28,514 nt of DNA from Bacteroides sp. Lineage in GTDB: Bacteria; Bacteroidota; Bacteroidia; Bacteroidales; Bacteroidaceae. The translations under genes and the position numbers were made by a program. The number at the start of each line of letters is the position of its first letter. Position 1 is the stretch's first letter. A model generated the notes under the pieces. It had not been told where the DNA came from and did not search any database. It saw only the letters and a list, made by a program, of their open reading frames with translations. Below, piece after piece: positions 1-7,449 of this stretch. Where the stretch lies: contig JASLDF010000012.1 of the NCBI GenBank assembly GCA_030151635.1, forward strand, positions 1 through 28,514. Direction: 5' to 3'.

Positions 1-617
1 ACAGCACGGTTTTGTGCAGGAAGAAGATTGTCGTCATATTGGTTGAAACCAACACCTTCAACATGTTTGAATTGTACTGGGTTAACACCAGATTGCATCA
101 AGAAACCTTTAACAGCTTGTGCACGACGATCAGAAACTGTAATGTTAGCTTCGTATGAACCTACTTTATCAGTTTTACCAATGATAGCGATATCAGTAGT
201 AGGGTCTGATGCGATAAGTTGAGCAAACTGTCTTAGTGCACTTTTAGATGCAGGGCTAAGAGTTGATTTGTTAAACTCGAAAAGGATTCCTGATTCAAAA
301 GTAACTTTTACAGCAGCAAGACCGTTTGTATCTGTAACTTTTTCAACTTTTGCTCCTTCAATGGCAGCAGCCTCAGCAGCTTTTTTGTCCATCTTTTTAC
401 CTACGATAGCACCAGTACCAGCACCAACACCGCCACCTACAGCAGCGCCAATTGCAGCACCTTTACCACCGCCAAAAATACCACCAATAATTGCACCTAG
501 TGCAGCACCAGAACCAGCACCAATAGCTGTTCCTTTACCTGTGTTACTAGTAGTAGCACAGCTACCAAATAGCATTACTACACTAAGTAGTAGTGCGAAG
601 AATTTAAAATTTTTCAT
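1..617 (-). CDS. OmpA-family lipoprotein with glycine zipper (C-terminus cut by window edge)
   Basis: The visible 205 residues begin with a lipoprotein signal (lipobox FGSC, Cys20). A glycine/alanine-rich zipper follows at about residues 27-75, then an OmpA C-terminal peptidoglycan-binding domain from about residue 100. The layout is that of YiaD-type proteins: a lipid-anchored outer-membrane protein that grips the cell wall. In the OmpA domain the Asp and Arg that usually contact diaminopimelate appear to be present (IGKTDKVGS and SDRRAQAV). The usual GHTDNxGS motif reads GKTDKVGS, with two Lys substitutions. The ATG at 617 was chosen because it begins the signal peptide. The gene runs off the left edge, so the last part of the OmpA domain is missing here. 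The family call is firm; the cellular role is inferred. Confidence 0.9.
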   Translation of the reverse strand, partial: MKNFKFFALLLSVVMLFGSCATTSNTGKGTAIGAGSGAALGAIIGGIFGGGKGAAIGAAVGGGVGAGTGAIVGKKMDKKAAEAAAIEGAKVEKVTDTNGLAAVKVTFESGILFEFNKSTLSPASKSALRQFAQLIASDPTTDIAIIGKTDKVGSYEANITVSDRRAQAVKGFLMQSGVNPVQFKHVEGVGFNQYDDNLLPAQNRA

Positions 618-695
618 ACGTTTTTATCTAGTTTTAATATTCATGAATTGTTATTGTAAATTACCATTGCTGATAATCTTCATCGAAATATTCTT

Positions 696-725
696 CAAAT
701 ATATCATTTAAAAAGTAATTTCGAA
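696..725 (-). promoter_or_regulatory. Predicted Bacteroides-type promoter for the OmpA-family gene
   Basis: On the minus strand TATATTTG (696-703) matches the TAnnTTTG -7 box. TTCG, 18 bp upstream at 722-725, is a partial -33 box. It would leave a leader of about 70 nt before the ATG at 617. The -7 match is exact and the -33 match is weak. Confidence 0.5.
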
Positions 726-732
726 TAATATT

Positions 733-2124
733 TTAAATAATTACTTTAGCCTCATCACTTAATACTCTCTTTTTAATGGCTAAGAACCAGAGTGTTAAGA
801 ATGTTCCTTTACAAATACTTGTAAGGCAAACTGCCCACCAAATTCCCGATACACCTAGTGATATGCCTAAAAATGCCCATGTTCCGGTTAAAATTAAGGC
901 TATAGGAATTCTCGAATAGTTGAAGAAAACGCTTACAATTGCTGGTGGTGTTGTTTTTCCTATACCATAGAATACACCTTGACTTGTAATTTCAAGCATC
1001 ATGAACAATTGAGAAAAACCTGAAATCTTTAGGTATAATCCTCCAGCATTAAAGGCTTGGGGCTCATTAGGAACAAATAATGCAAACACCTCGTTGCCGA
1101 AGAAGACGAATAAACCTGTAGTAAACAACCCAAATACTACAGACATTCTTAAGGTTATGTACCATGCCTTCATAACTCGGTCAAACTGTTTGGCGGCATA
1201 GTTCTGAGCTATAAAAGTTCCCAATGCTGTTGAGAATCCTTGTGCCGTATTCCAAGTTATTCCTTCAATAAGTGCACCCGTAGTTAGTGTCATTACACCA
1301 ATGTGCCCGCCGTGGTCTGATGCTAAACGAGATAGGAAGAGGTTTACAAAGGCAAAGAGTAGATTAAAAATAGCAACGGGAGAGCCTAATTTTAATATTC
1401 TATTTGAATACTTTTTTTCAAGCTTAACCCATAATTTGAAACCGTATAGAATAGGATTCCTTTTCCTTAGGTTGTATATAAATAGAAGTAATACAATTGC
1501 TTGAGATATAACTGTTGCATATCCGGCTCCATCTGTACCTAATTTGAATGTGAAAATAAAGATAGGGTCAAGAACCATATTAAAAACTAGCCCTGTTCCG
1601 CTTATGTAAAATGGAATGCTACTTCTGCCAGCGGCATTGTACATTCCCGTAAATGCCGACGCTAGGAATATTAAAGGAAATCCAAAAGTTATTATCCTTA
1701 AATAGGATACGGCATTTTGACTGATTATTCCATTAACTACATTAGGACCATCTAATTTAAAGATACCAATAAGTTGATTGGCAAAAGTGAAAAACAGTAG
1801 GGCCCATATAACGGATATGATTAGTGATATCGTTGAGTTGTGTGATGCAAAGTTTTTCGCATCTTCGGTGTTATCAGCTCCAATTGATTGTCCAATACTA
1901 ACTTCAGATCCAATTTTACCTAATAGTGATAAGGCAGAAGTCATCCAAACAAAGATCCCAACCGAACCAACAACGGTAGCTGCTTCACTACCTAATCGTC
2001 CTACCCATGCCATATCCGTAAGACTATATGCCATCTGGATAAATGAGGTGGCCATAATAGGCACTGCTAACTTAAATAATTGCTGTTTAATGGGTCCCTG
2101 GGTTAATTTTCTTGTACCGTCCAT
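733..2124 (-). CDS. MATE family multidrug/cation efflux transporter
   Basis: The 463-residue inner-membrane protein has about 12 hydrophobic segments and the two-fold repeat of MATE transporters. The N-terminus (GPIKQQLFKLAVPIMATSF) and the following MAYSLTDMAWVGRLGSEA are typical, with repeat-two equivalents near residues 240-300. The family exports organic cations and drugs in exchange for Na+ or H+. The length is normal and I see no break. It stands alone with its own promoter at 2260-2290, and only 115 bp separate its stop from the OmpA-family start. No hairpin terminator is visible in that gap, so read-through is possible. The substrate cannot be told from sequence. Confidence 0.93.
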   Translation of the reverse strand: MDGTRKLTQGPIKQQLFKLAVPIMATSFIQMAYSLTDMAWVGRLGSEAATVVGSVGIFVWMTSALSLLGKIGSEVSIGQSIGADNTEDAKNFASHNSTISLIISVIWALLFFTFANQLIGIFKLDGPNVVNGIISQNAVSYLRIITFGFPLIFLASAFTGMYNAAGRSSIPFYISGTGLVFNMVLDPIFIFTFKLGTDGAGYATVISQAIVLLLFIYNLRKRNPILYGFKLWVKLEKKYSNRILKLGSPVAIFNLLFAFVNLFLSRLASDHGGHIGVMTLTTGALIEGITWNTAQGFSTALGTFIAQNYAAKQFDRVMKAWYITLRMSVVFGLFTTGLFVFFGNEVFALFVPNEPQAFNAGGLYLKISGFSQLFMMLEITSQGVFYGIGKTTPPAIVSVFFNYSRIPIALILTGTWAFLGISLGVSGIWWAVCLTSICKGTFLTLWFLAIKKRVLSDEAKVII

Positions 2125-2259
2125 TTTATCTTTAATGTATTGCTGATTAATAGTTTGTTGTAATGTCTGCTAAAATGAATTGTATCATCTAAATTGTTAG
2201 ATATCAGTAGCCTATTTAAGATGCTTTTATCTTCCTTTAAATCGCAGTCAAAATGTGTG

Positions 2260-2290
2260 CAAAGGTAGATATTTAATGGTGAATGACAAA
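2260..2290 (-). promoter_or_regulatory. Promoter of the MATE gene (TTTG-N19-TACCTTTG)
   Basis: Read on the minus strand, TTTG (2287-2290) lies 19 bp upstream of TACCTTTG (2260-2267). This is an exact match to the Bacteroides primary sigma consensus TTTG-N19-21-TAnnTTTG. Transcription would start near 2252 and give a leader of about 130 nt before the ATG at 2124. Confidence 0.7.
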
Positions 2291-2368
2291 AAGGAATGTT
2301 CTCTTAATCAAATCAGATTTGAATTCTAAATAATAGAGGAATATTAGTAGTGTCCCGAAAAGAATTGT

Positions 2369-2376
2369 TATGTTTG
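2369..2376 (+). promoter_or_regulatory. -7 box of the thi operon promoter
   Basis: TATGTTTG fits TAnnTTTG exactly and ends five bases before the TPP aptamer, so transcription would start at or just inside the 5' side of P1. The -33 region (TTAG at 2344-2347, spacing 21) is a poor match. Confidence 0.5.
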
Positions 2377-2380
2377 TAAT

Positions 2381-2459
2381 AACTGTTAGGGGTGCTTAAA
2401 GAGCTGAGATTATACCCTTGAACCTGATATGTTGTAATGAACATCGTAGGGAAATGGTT
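2381..2459 (+). ncRNA. TPP riboswitch aptamer (THI element)
   Basis: The conserved THI-box segments are present in order: GGGGTGC (2389-2395), CTGAGA (2404-2409), ACCCTTGAACCTGAT (2414-2428) and GTAGGGAAA (2446-2454). The P1 stem can form between AACTGT (2381-2386) and ATGGTT (2454-2459), with two G-U pairs. The riboswitch binds thiamine pyrophosphate and controls the thiM-thiE-thiD operon downstream. The 3' strand of P1 overlaps a segment able to pair with the downstream terminator, which gives a direct route from ligand binding to termination. Confidence 0.96.
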
Positions 2460-2488
2460 TTATTGTCATTATCATAATTTAATGAATA

Positions 2489-2525
2489 GCCATTTTGCCA
2501 ATCTCGCAAGGTGGCATTTTTTTTG
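2489..2525 (+). terminator. Riboswitch expression platform: intrinsic terminator with competing antiterminator
   Basis: GCCATTTTGC (2489-2498) pairs with GCAAGGTGGC (2506-2515), a 10-bp stem with two G-U pairs and a 7-nt loop. It is followed by A and eight T. The 5' arm AGCCATTTT (2488-2496) can instead pair with GAAATGGTT (2451-2459), the 3' side of aptamer P1. With TPP bound, P1 holds that segment and the terminator forms. Without TPP, the antiterminator forms and the thi genes are read. The pairings are visible in the sequence; the switching direction is inferred. Confidence 0.85.
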
Positions 2526-2602
2526 ACAATATTCAACTTCCTCCACTATCATATAGGTTCGTTTCAGCACACTTATTTTTAATTTTTAAATGCAAAGTTA
2601 AA

Positions 2603-3388
2603 ATGGAACGAAGAAACAAATCGTTATGGAATGACGTCTGTCAAATCCGGAAAACATCTCCTTTAATTCATAATATTACCAATTATGTGGTAATGAACAA
2701 CACGGCAAATGCTTTACTTGCCATTGGAGCTTCTCCTGTTATGGCACATGCTATAGAAGAGGTAGAAGATATGGTAAGCATAGCATCAGCCTTAGTCATA
2801 AACATGGGTACGCTTTCTGAAAAGTGGATTGATGCCATGTTTGTCGCAGCTCGAAAGGCCAATGAATTAAATATTCCAATTGTGTTAGACCCTGTTGGAG
2901 CAGGTGCTACGTCTTATCGCACTCAAATGGCGAAGCGTTTTATCGAAGAGTGCCACCCAACTGTAATTCGTGGTAATGCATCCGAGATAGGGGCTTTGGT
3001 TGATGAAACTGTTCAAACAAAAGGAGTTGATAGTACTAGTGAATCACATAGTGTTCTTGAAGCTGCTAAGTGGTTGGCAAAAAAAACGGGTGCCGTTATA
3101 TCTATCAGTGGTGAAGTTGATTTAGTTACGGATGGAGTGATGGTGAATGAAGTTCATGGTGGACACGCCATGATGGCGCGTGTGACTGGAATGGGGTGTA
3201 CGGCGACTGCAATTACTGCTTCTTTTGTTGCAGTAAATCCAAATGTCCTTGAAGCCGCAACTAATGCTATGGAACTGATGAGCCGAGTGGGAGAGTCTGC
3301 TCATAGTCAGGCTAAAGGTCCTGCGTCTTTGCAACTTCACTTTATTGATGAGCTTTATTTATGTAACCTTAAAAGTTTGGAACGATGA
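2603..3388 (+). CDS. thiM: Hydroxyethylthiazole kinase
   Basis: The enzyme phosphorylates 4-methyl-5-(2-hydroxyethyl)thiazole, salvaging thiazole for thiamine. The protein has 261 residues, close to the usual 260-270. Family marks include SPLIHNITNYVVMNNTANALLAIGASPVMAH at the N-terminus, given here as its two halves SPLIHNITNYVV and NALLAIGASPVMAH, then VLDPVGAGAT, the glycine loop HGGHAMMARVTGMGC with the conserved active-site Cys, and TATAITASF. I chose the ATG at 2603 because homologues begin at this point. A longer frame starting with TTG at 2495 would start inside the terminator hairpin of the riboswitch. The gene's TGA overlaps the thiE ATG by four bases, so translation is probably coupled. 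Confidence 0.94.
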   Translation: MERRNKSLWNDVCQIRKTSPLIHNITNYVVMNNTANALLAIGASPVMAHAIEEVEDMVSIASALVINMGTLSEKWIDAMFVAARKANELNIPIVLDPVGAGATSYRTQMAKRFIEECHPTVIRGNASEIGALVDETVQTKGVDSTSESHSVLEAAKWLAKKTGAVISISGEVDLVTDGVMVNEVHGGHAMMARVTGMGCTATAITASFVAVNPNVLEAATNAMELMSRVGESAHSQAKGPASLQLHFIDELYLCNLKSLER

Positions 3389-4038
3389 ATAATTTAGACT
3401 TTTCTCTCTACTTAGTTACTGATTCCAGTTTTTTGAATGGAAGAAAGCTGGTAGATGTTGTAGAGCAGGCTGTAAAAGGTGGGGTAACAATGGTACAACT
3501 TCGTGAGAAATCCTGCTCATCTTTAGAATTTTATCTTTTGGCAAGAGATTTAAAAGAAGTATTGGATGCCTATCATATCCCCTTAATTATCAATGATCGG
3601 TTGGACATTGCATTGGCTGTAGACGCAGCTGGTTTACATATTGGACAGAGTGATTTACCATACCAAATTGCTAGAAAGTTGTTAGGTAAAGATAAAATTA
3701 TCGGATTATCTGTAGAATCAGAAGCTGATGCCTTGGAAGCAAATAAGCTTGATGTGGACTACATCGGCATATCCCCAGTATTCTCTACTTCTACGAAAAC
3801 AGATACAGCACCTGCGTTAGGATTGGATGGGGCTAAATCAATCAATCAAAAGTGCATTCATCCTAGTGTAGGCATTGGTGGAATTAATCTAGTGAATGTG
3901 GCTGATGTAATTAAAACGGGGTGCGATGGTGTATCCATTGTGAGTGCAATTATGGGAGCTACTAATCCTACTTTAGCATCGCAAGAATTTGCAAGGATTA
4001 TTAATCAAATTAAAAATAATATCAATGAAACAATATAA
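3385..4038 (+). CDS. thiE: Thiamine-phosphate synthase
   Basis: It joins HMP-pyrophosphate and thiazole phosphate to make thiamine phosphate. The 217-residue TIM barrel shows the family motifs in order: LYLVTD (8-13), MVQLREKS, LIINDRLDIALAVDAAGLHIGQSDL, split here as LIINDRLDIALAVDA and GLHIGQSDL, then YIGISPVFSTSTK and the phosphate-binding VGIGGI. The Arg and Lys of QLREKS and the Asp of NDR are retained. It starts in a 4-bp overlap with thiM and overlaps thiD by 14 bp, so the three genes form one translationally coupled operon under the TPP riboswitch. Confidence 0.95.
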   Translation: MNNLDFSLYLVTDSSFLNGRKLVDVVEQAVKGGVTMVQLREKSCSSLEFYLLARDLKEVLDAYHIPLIINDRLDIALAVDAAGLHIGQSDLPYQIARKLLGKDKIIGLSVESEADALEANKLDVDYIGISPVFSTSTKTDTAPALGLDGAKSINQKCIHPSVGIGGINLVNVADVIKTGCDGVSIVSAIMGATNPTLASQEFARIINQIKNNINETI

Positions 4039-4834
4039 AAGAGTACTTTCTATTGCAGGAAGTGACCCAAGTGGTGGTGCAGGTATTCAGGCTGATTTAA
4101 AGGCTTTTTCGGCTTGTGGGTGTTTTGGAACTACAGCAATTGTGGCCGTTGTAGATGAAAACACGATAGGCGTTACTGGTGTTCATCCTATTCCTGTTGA
4201 TTTTGTTACAGGGCAAATAAAATCGGTTCTTGATGATATTGGTACGGATGCCATAAAAATAGGGATGCTACATTCTTCAGAATTAATTATGGGAATCAAG
4301 AATACACTTCTTAAATATGATGTTAAAAACATTGTGCTTGATCCTGTGATGGTGGCCACATCGGGCGATTTGCTTTTACAAACAGAGGCTATTGATACAT
4401 TGAAAGAAGAGCTACTGCCGATGGCACGTATTATAACTCCGAACATTCCTGAAGCTGAGATTTTGTTAGGTAAAAAAATCAGTAGTCAAACAGACCTGCC
4501 AATATTAGCAAAGGAGTTGTCAGATAAGTATGGCGTATCTGTTTTGCTTAAAGCTGGTCATTTAACAGATGATGAATTGATTGATATCTTTTATAATGCA
4601 GAAACGGGTGTTTCCACTCCTTTAAAGTCAAAACGAGTTTATACAAAGAATACACATGGTACGGGCTGTACCTTTTCTTCGGCTGTTGCTGCCTTTTTAG
4701 CCCATGGATTCGAAATGACAGATGCTGTCTTGAGAGCAAAAGAGTATATGATTAAAGCCATTGAAATGGGGGCAGACTACCAAATTGGTAAAGGACATGG
4801 TCCCGTTCATCATTTCTGGAACTTCTGGAAATAA
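4025..4834 (+). CDS. thiD: Hydroxymethylpyrimidine (phosphate) kinase
   Basis: It phosphorylates HMP and HMP-P to HMP-PP, the second substrate of ThiE. The 269-residue ribokinase-fold protein starts with KRVLSIAGSDPSGGAGIQAD and carries IVLDPVMVATSG, ITPNIPEAEILLG and the anion-hole/catalytic segment NTHGTGCTFSSAVAAFLA. The ATG at 4025 was chosen over an upstream in-frame TTG at 3989 because family members begin right before the VLSIAGSD motif. The segment that normally reads VTAQNT near residue 44 reads VVDENT here, so a substrate-pocket Gln is Glu. This is the last gene of the operon and a strong terminator follows. Confidence 0.94.
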   Translation: MKQYKRVLSIAGSDPSGGAGIQADLKAFSACGCFGTTAIVAVVDENTIGVTGVHPIPVDFVTGQIKSVLDDIGTDAIKIGMLHSSELIMGIKNTLLKYDVKNIVLDPVMVATSGDLLLQTEAIDTLKEELLPMARIITPNIPEAEILLGKKISSQTDLPILAKELSDKYGVSVLLKAGHLTDDELIDIFYNAETGVSTPLKSKRVYTKNTHGTGCTFSSAVAAFLAHGFEMTDAVLRAKEYMIKAIEMGADYQIGKGHGPVHHFWNFWK

Positions 4835-4859
4835 TAGTTCTAATTTTTAAGGGGAAAGT

Positions 4860-4904
4860 GCCTTTCTAAGATGGTTTGTACACTGTTTTAGAAAGGCCTT
4901 TTTT
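4860..4904 (+). terminator. Terminator of the thi operon
   Basis: GCCTTTCTAA (4860-4869) and TTAGAAAGGC (4888-4897) form a perfect 10-bp stem, followed directly by C and six T. It lies 26 bp after the thiD stop. Confidence 0.88.
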
Positions 4905-4991
4905 GGTTAATCGTTTTTGAGTCTTCTTATTATTTATCTCCAATCACTATAAATGAGTATCTACAAGGTGCTAAAATAGCAAAATATAGCG

Positions 4992-5023
4992 ATTGATAGT
5001 TCTATTCTTTTGCATGATCTTTG
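4992..5023 (+). promoter_or_regulatory. Possible promoter for the PepSY-associated gene
   Basis: ATTG (4992-4995), a 20-bp spacer and GATCTTTG (5016-5023) each miss the Bacteroides consensus by one base. The site is about 80 bp upstream of the ATG at 5102, in the otherwise featureless gap after the thi terminator. Confidence 0.35.
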
Positions 5024-5101
5024 TAATGTAGATTTAAAGGGTTTAAGTGCTTTTAAACTTTACGTACAAAACAAAACACGACATAACAAAAGAGTGAATT
5101 T

Positions 5102-5809
5102 ATGAGAAAATGGATGAGAAAGATACACCTAATCCTATCACTTCCTTCGGGAATTGTGATATCGATTATCTGTTTGACAGGGGCTTTAATGTCGGTTGAT
5201 GAATATGTTAGACCCATTTGGCCTGCATGGCAAGGGATTTATCGCAATTTGATGTTTTTACATCGATGGTTGTTGTTCCCAGATCGCCCCGTTGGAAAGT
5301 TAATTGTAGGTATATCTACCGTTTTCCTAATTGTAATTTTGATAAGTGGACTTATTATCTGGCTCCCTAAGAAGTGGGGTAAAGTGAAAAGTAACTTAGT
5401 CATCAAACGAAACACAAAGTGGGGTAGAAAGTTATTGGATCTCCATCGAGTTTTAGGTGTTTATTCCATGCTGTTGTTACTAGTAATGAGTTTAACGGGT
5501 TTGATGTGGTCCTTCGAAGGGTACAGAAATACCATGACAAGTATCTTTACAGTAGATAGAGTACCAGAGCGAGTTGCAATTGCAAATCGTGTAAATAAAG
5601 AAACTGGTGAAAACATACGCATTGATTTTAATGAAAAACCTAACAGTAGTAAAGTTATGCGTTGGGCCTATTTATTACATACAGGTCGATGGGGTGGTTG
5701 GTTTGGTCCATTAGTAACAGGATTATCAGCTTTGATTGGTGCTTCACTGCCCATAACTGGCTATGTGTTATATTTCAGAAGAATTCGTCGTCGCAAAGCG
5801 AAGGCATAA
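5102..5809 (+). CDS. PepSY-associated transmembrane protein, short form
   Basis: The 235-residue inner-membrane protein has about four hydrophobic segments (roughly 12-32, 65-90, 115-138 and 200-225). The pattern is that of the PepSY-associated TM family: WMRKIHLILSLPSGIVI, a His-Arg pair in FLHRWLLFPDRPVGK, VFLIVILISGLIIWLPKKWG, LLDLHRVLGVYS and GYVLYFRRIRRRK. Longer relatives (350-500 residues) act in iron-siderophore reduction or metal handling and carry a periplasmic PepSY domain. Here only about 25 residues lie between the first and second helix, so that domain is missing. The conserved histidines could bind heme, but this is inference. It is a single gene between terminators, with no neighbouring TonB receptor. 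Confidence 0.8.
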   Translation: MRKWMRKIHLILSLPSGIVISIICLTGALMSVDEYVRPIWPAWQGIYRNLMFLHRWLLFPDRPVGKLIVGISTVFLIVILISGLIIWLPKKWGKVKSNLVIKRNTKWGRKLLDLHRVLGVYSMLLLLVMSLTGLMWSFEGYRNTMTSIFTVDRVPERVAIANRVNKETGENIRIDFNEKPNSSKVMRWAYLLHTGRWGGWFGPLVTGLSALIGASLPITGYVLYFRRIRRRKAKA

Positions 5810-5855
5810 AATAATGTTTTGCTTAATAAGCAATATTTGTAGTTTGATTGAACAT

Positions 5856-5895
5856 AGCCCCAAAGGAGTAGTGATACTGTTTTGGGGTTCTTAAT
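5856..5895 (+). terminator. Probable terminator after the PepSY-associated gene
   Basis: AGCCCCAAA (5856-5864) pairs with TTTGGGGTT (5881-5889), 9 bp including one G-U, followed by a weak T-rich tail (CTTAATTT). It lies 46 bp after the stop codon. Confidence 0.6.
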
Positions 5896-6403
5896 TTGTA
5901 AGTTCTGTCTTATATTCCTTTGAAAACCTTGATATTAGGATTGTTCATAGCTTTCTATCACTAATATAGGGTATAAAATAATGCTTTAAATCACTAGGTT
6001 GAGGGATTGTAAGAATCATTCTAAATAGCGTACTTTGTACTGTACAATAAAGGAAGCTTTAGCTGTACTTAAATGAGTTATTATTTATAATGTGAATCCT
6101 TAATCTATTGTAAGTGTTCAGAGTTTATTTACAGAAACTGCAATTGAAGTGAATAAGCTTTTATGATGGATTGTTTTGAGTTGAAAATATCAAATTTATT
6201 CCGAGCAAGGTTAGTGAATTAATCCTAGCTCGGGATAAAATCTCAAAATTAAGGGTATATATCGGCGCAGTGATTGCACCGTATTTCTTAAATATATGTA
6301 TCAAATCAATCAGGATAGAGTGTAAGCCATAAGCTATTCTGATGTAGATTAGGTCATACTTAAGTTTTAAATTGTAAGTTAAAATATTAGTATCAAATTG
6401 GGT
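5896..6403. other. Non-coding gap with small hairpins, no gene recognised
   Basis: About 500 bp have no convincing reading frame. A minus-strand frame at 6161-6427 begins with TTG and its product has no recognisable features. Two hairpins are visible. One has CCGAGC (6201-6206) with GCTCGG (6228-6233), extended by AGG/CCT across an A-A mismatch. The other has CGG-c-GCA (6263-6269) with TGC-a-CCG (6275-6281). They may belong to an RNA ending at the strong terminator at 6404. No full promoter match was found. Confidence 0.35.
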
Positions 6404-6451
6404 AATAAGCCAAAAAGAAGAAGTCAATTCCTCTTTTTGGCTTATTTATTT
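6404..6451 (+). terminator. Strong terminator-like hairpin without an obvious upstream gene
   Basis: AATAAGCCAAAAAGA (6404-6418) and its exact complement (6432-6446) form a perfect 15-bp stem with a 13-nt loop. T-rich sequence follows on the plus strand. It sits 54 bp before the CsgG-family start and about 600 bp after the last recognised plus-strand gene, which already has its own terminator. Confidence 0.65.
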
Positions 6452-6504
6452 GTAGCATCTTGATAAATAGTTGTATATTACTTTTATAACTTAATTATAA
6501 ACAA

Positions 6505-7449
6505 ATGAATAAAGTTCTTTTTACTGTAGCAATGGTATTGGGATTTGCAGGTAGCGTATTTGCTCAATCCCAGAATAAAATCCATCGAGTAGAATCTGGT
6601 GGAGGTGTAGAACAATCGGAAGATTTTGTATTGAAACGTAAAGTGGCTATTGGCCGTTTTTCTAATGAAACACAATACGGTAAAGGAGTTTTCTATAATA
6701 AAGAAAATGACCCAATGGCTAAACAAGGTCAAGACTTACTTGCTGCAAAGTTGGCGAGCACTGGAAAATTCCTTCTCTTGGAAAGAAGTGACTTATCTCA
6801 ACTTGAAAAAGAAGTAGAATTTAGTGGAGGTAATATCCAGAAGGTAGGGGCGGACTATTTAATTTTAGGTTCTGTTACCGAATTTGGTCGAAAAACCATG
6901 GGTAAATCAAAAGTGTTTACGAAATCTAAAACTCAAGTTGTTGAGGCTAAGGTTAGTATTCGCATCGTTGATGTTTATACCGGAATGATTATCTTCTCGG
7001 ACGAGAGCTCTGGTGAGGCTGAATTGACAACGAAAACAACCATGGGATTTGGAGGGAAAGCAGGTTACGATGCGACTCTAAGTGACAAGGCTATTTCAAG
7101 TGCAATTGACCAAATGGTAGAAAATATTATTGTTAAATGTACTGATAAGCCTTGGAGATCTTATTTCCTTTCGGTTGATAAAGAAGAGGGTACATTTATC
7201 GCTGGGGGTGATGCTCAAGGTATTCAAGAAGGGAATCGTTTTCTGGTGATGAAAAAAGGAAAGAGTGTAAAGAATCCACAAACAGGTATGTTGGTTGAAC
7301 TTCCAGGTAAGGCAATAGGTAATGTTACAGTTACTACTATTCTTGGTGGTGATATCCCTGAAAATCAAATTTCCATGGTCGATTATGTAGGCGATGAGAT
7401 TGATGTTAACAATTTGGCACAATATTATATTGAGGAGAAAGTAAAATGA
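6505..7449 (+). CDS. CsgG-family secretion/assembly protein with FlgT-like C-terminal domain
   Basis: The 314-residue exported protein has a signal peptide ending at SVFA (residue 20) and no lipobox Cys, unlike classical CsgG. Residues about 45-215 match the CsgG domain: KVAIGRFSNETQYGKG, LAAKLASTGKFLLLERSDL, VGADYLILGSVTEFG and VSIRIVDVYTGMIIFSDE. CsgG of the curli system forms an outer-membrane pore; many relatives are periplasmic or assembly factors. The C-terminal 90 residues (GGDAQGIQEGNRFLVMKKGK then KNPQTGMLVELPGKAIGNV) resemble the FlgT C-terminal domain often joined to CsgG domains. No curlin, CsgE or CsgF is nearby. It is the first gene of a six-gene operon, and the next gene starts inside its stop codon (ATGA overlap). 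Confidence 0.85.
   Translation: MNKVLFTVAMVLGFAGSVFAQSQNKIHRVESGGGVEQSEDFVLKRKVAIGRFSNETQYGKGVFYNKENDPMAKQGQDLLAAKLASTGKFLLLERSDLSQLEKEVEFSGGNIQKVGADYLILGSVTEFGRKTMGKSKVFTKSKTQVVEAKVSIRIVDVYTGMIIFSDESSGEAELTTKTTMGFGGKAGYDATLSDKAISSAIDQMVENIIVKCTDKPWRSYFLSVDKEEGTFIAGGDAQGIQEGNRFLVMKKGKSVKNPQTGMLVELPGKAIGNVTVTTILGGDIPENQISMVDYVGDEIDVNNLAQYYIEEKVK

Noticed and set aside
268..711. 147-residue plus-strand frame rich in Ala and Pro
   Set aside because: It is antisense to the glycine/alanine-zipper region of the OmpA-family gene, and the composition is a mirror of that repeat.
2495..2602. N-terminal extension of thiM from a TTG at 2495
   Set aside because: It starts inside the riboswitch terminator stem, and the extra 36 residues have no counterpart in ThiM proteins. 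The ATG at 2603 fits the family.
6161..6427. 88-residue minus-strand frame
   Set aside because: It has a TTG start, runs through the 15-bp terminator hairpin, and shows no protein features or codon bias. Treated as non-coding.
6505..7449. Curli system
   Set aside because: Only a CsgG-domain protein is present, it lacks the lipobox, and no CsgA/B repeats, CsgE or CsgF are in the window.
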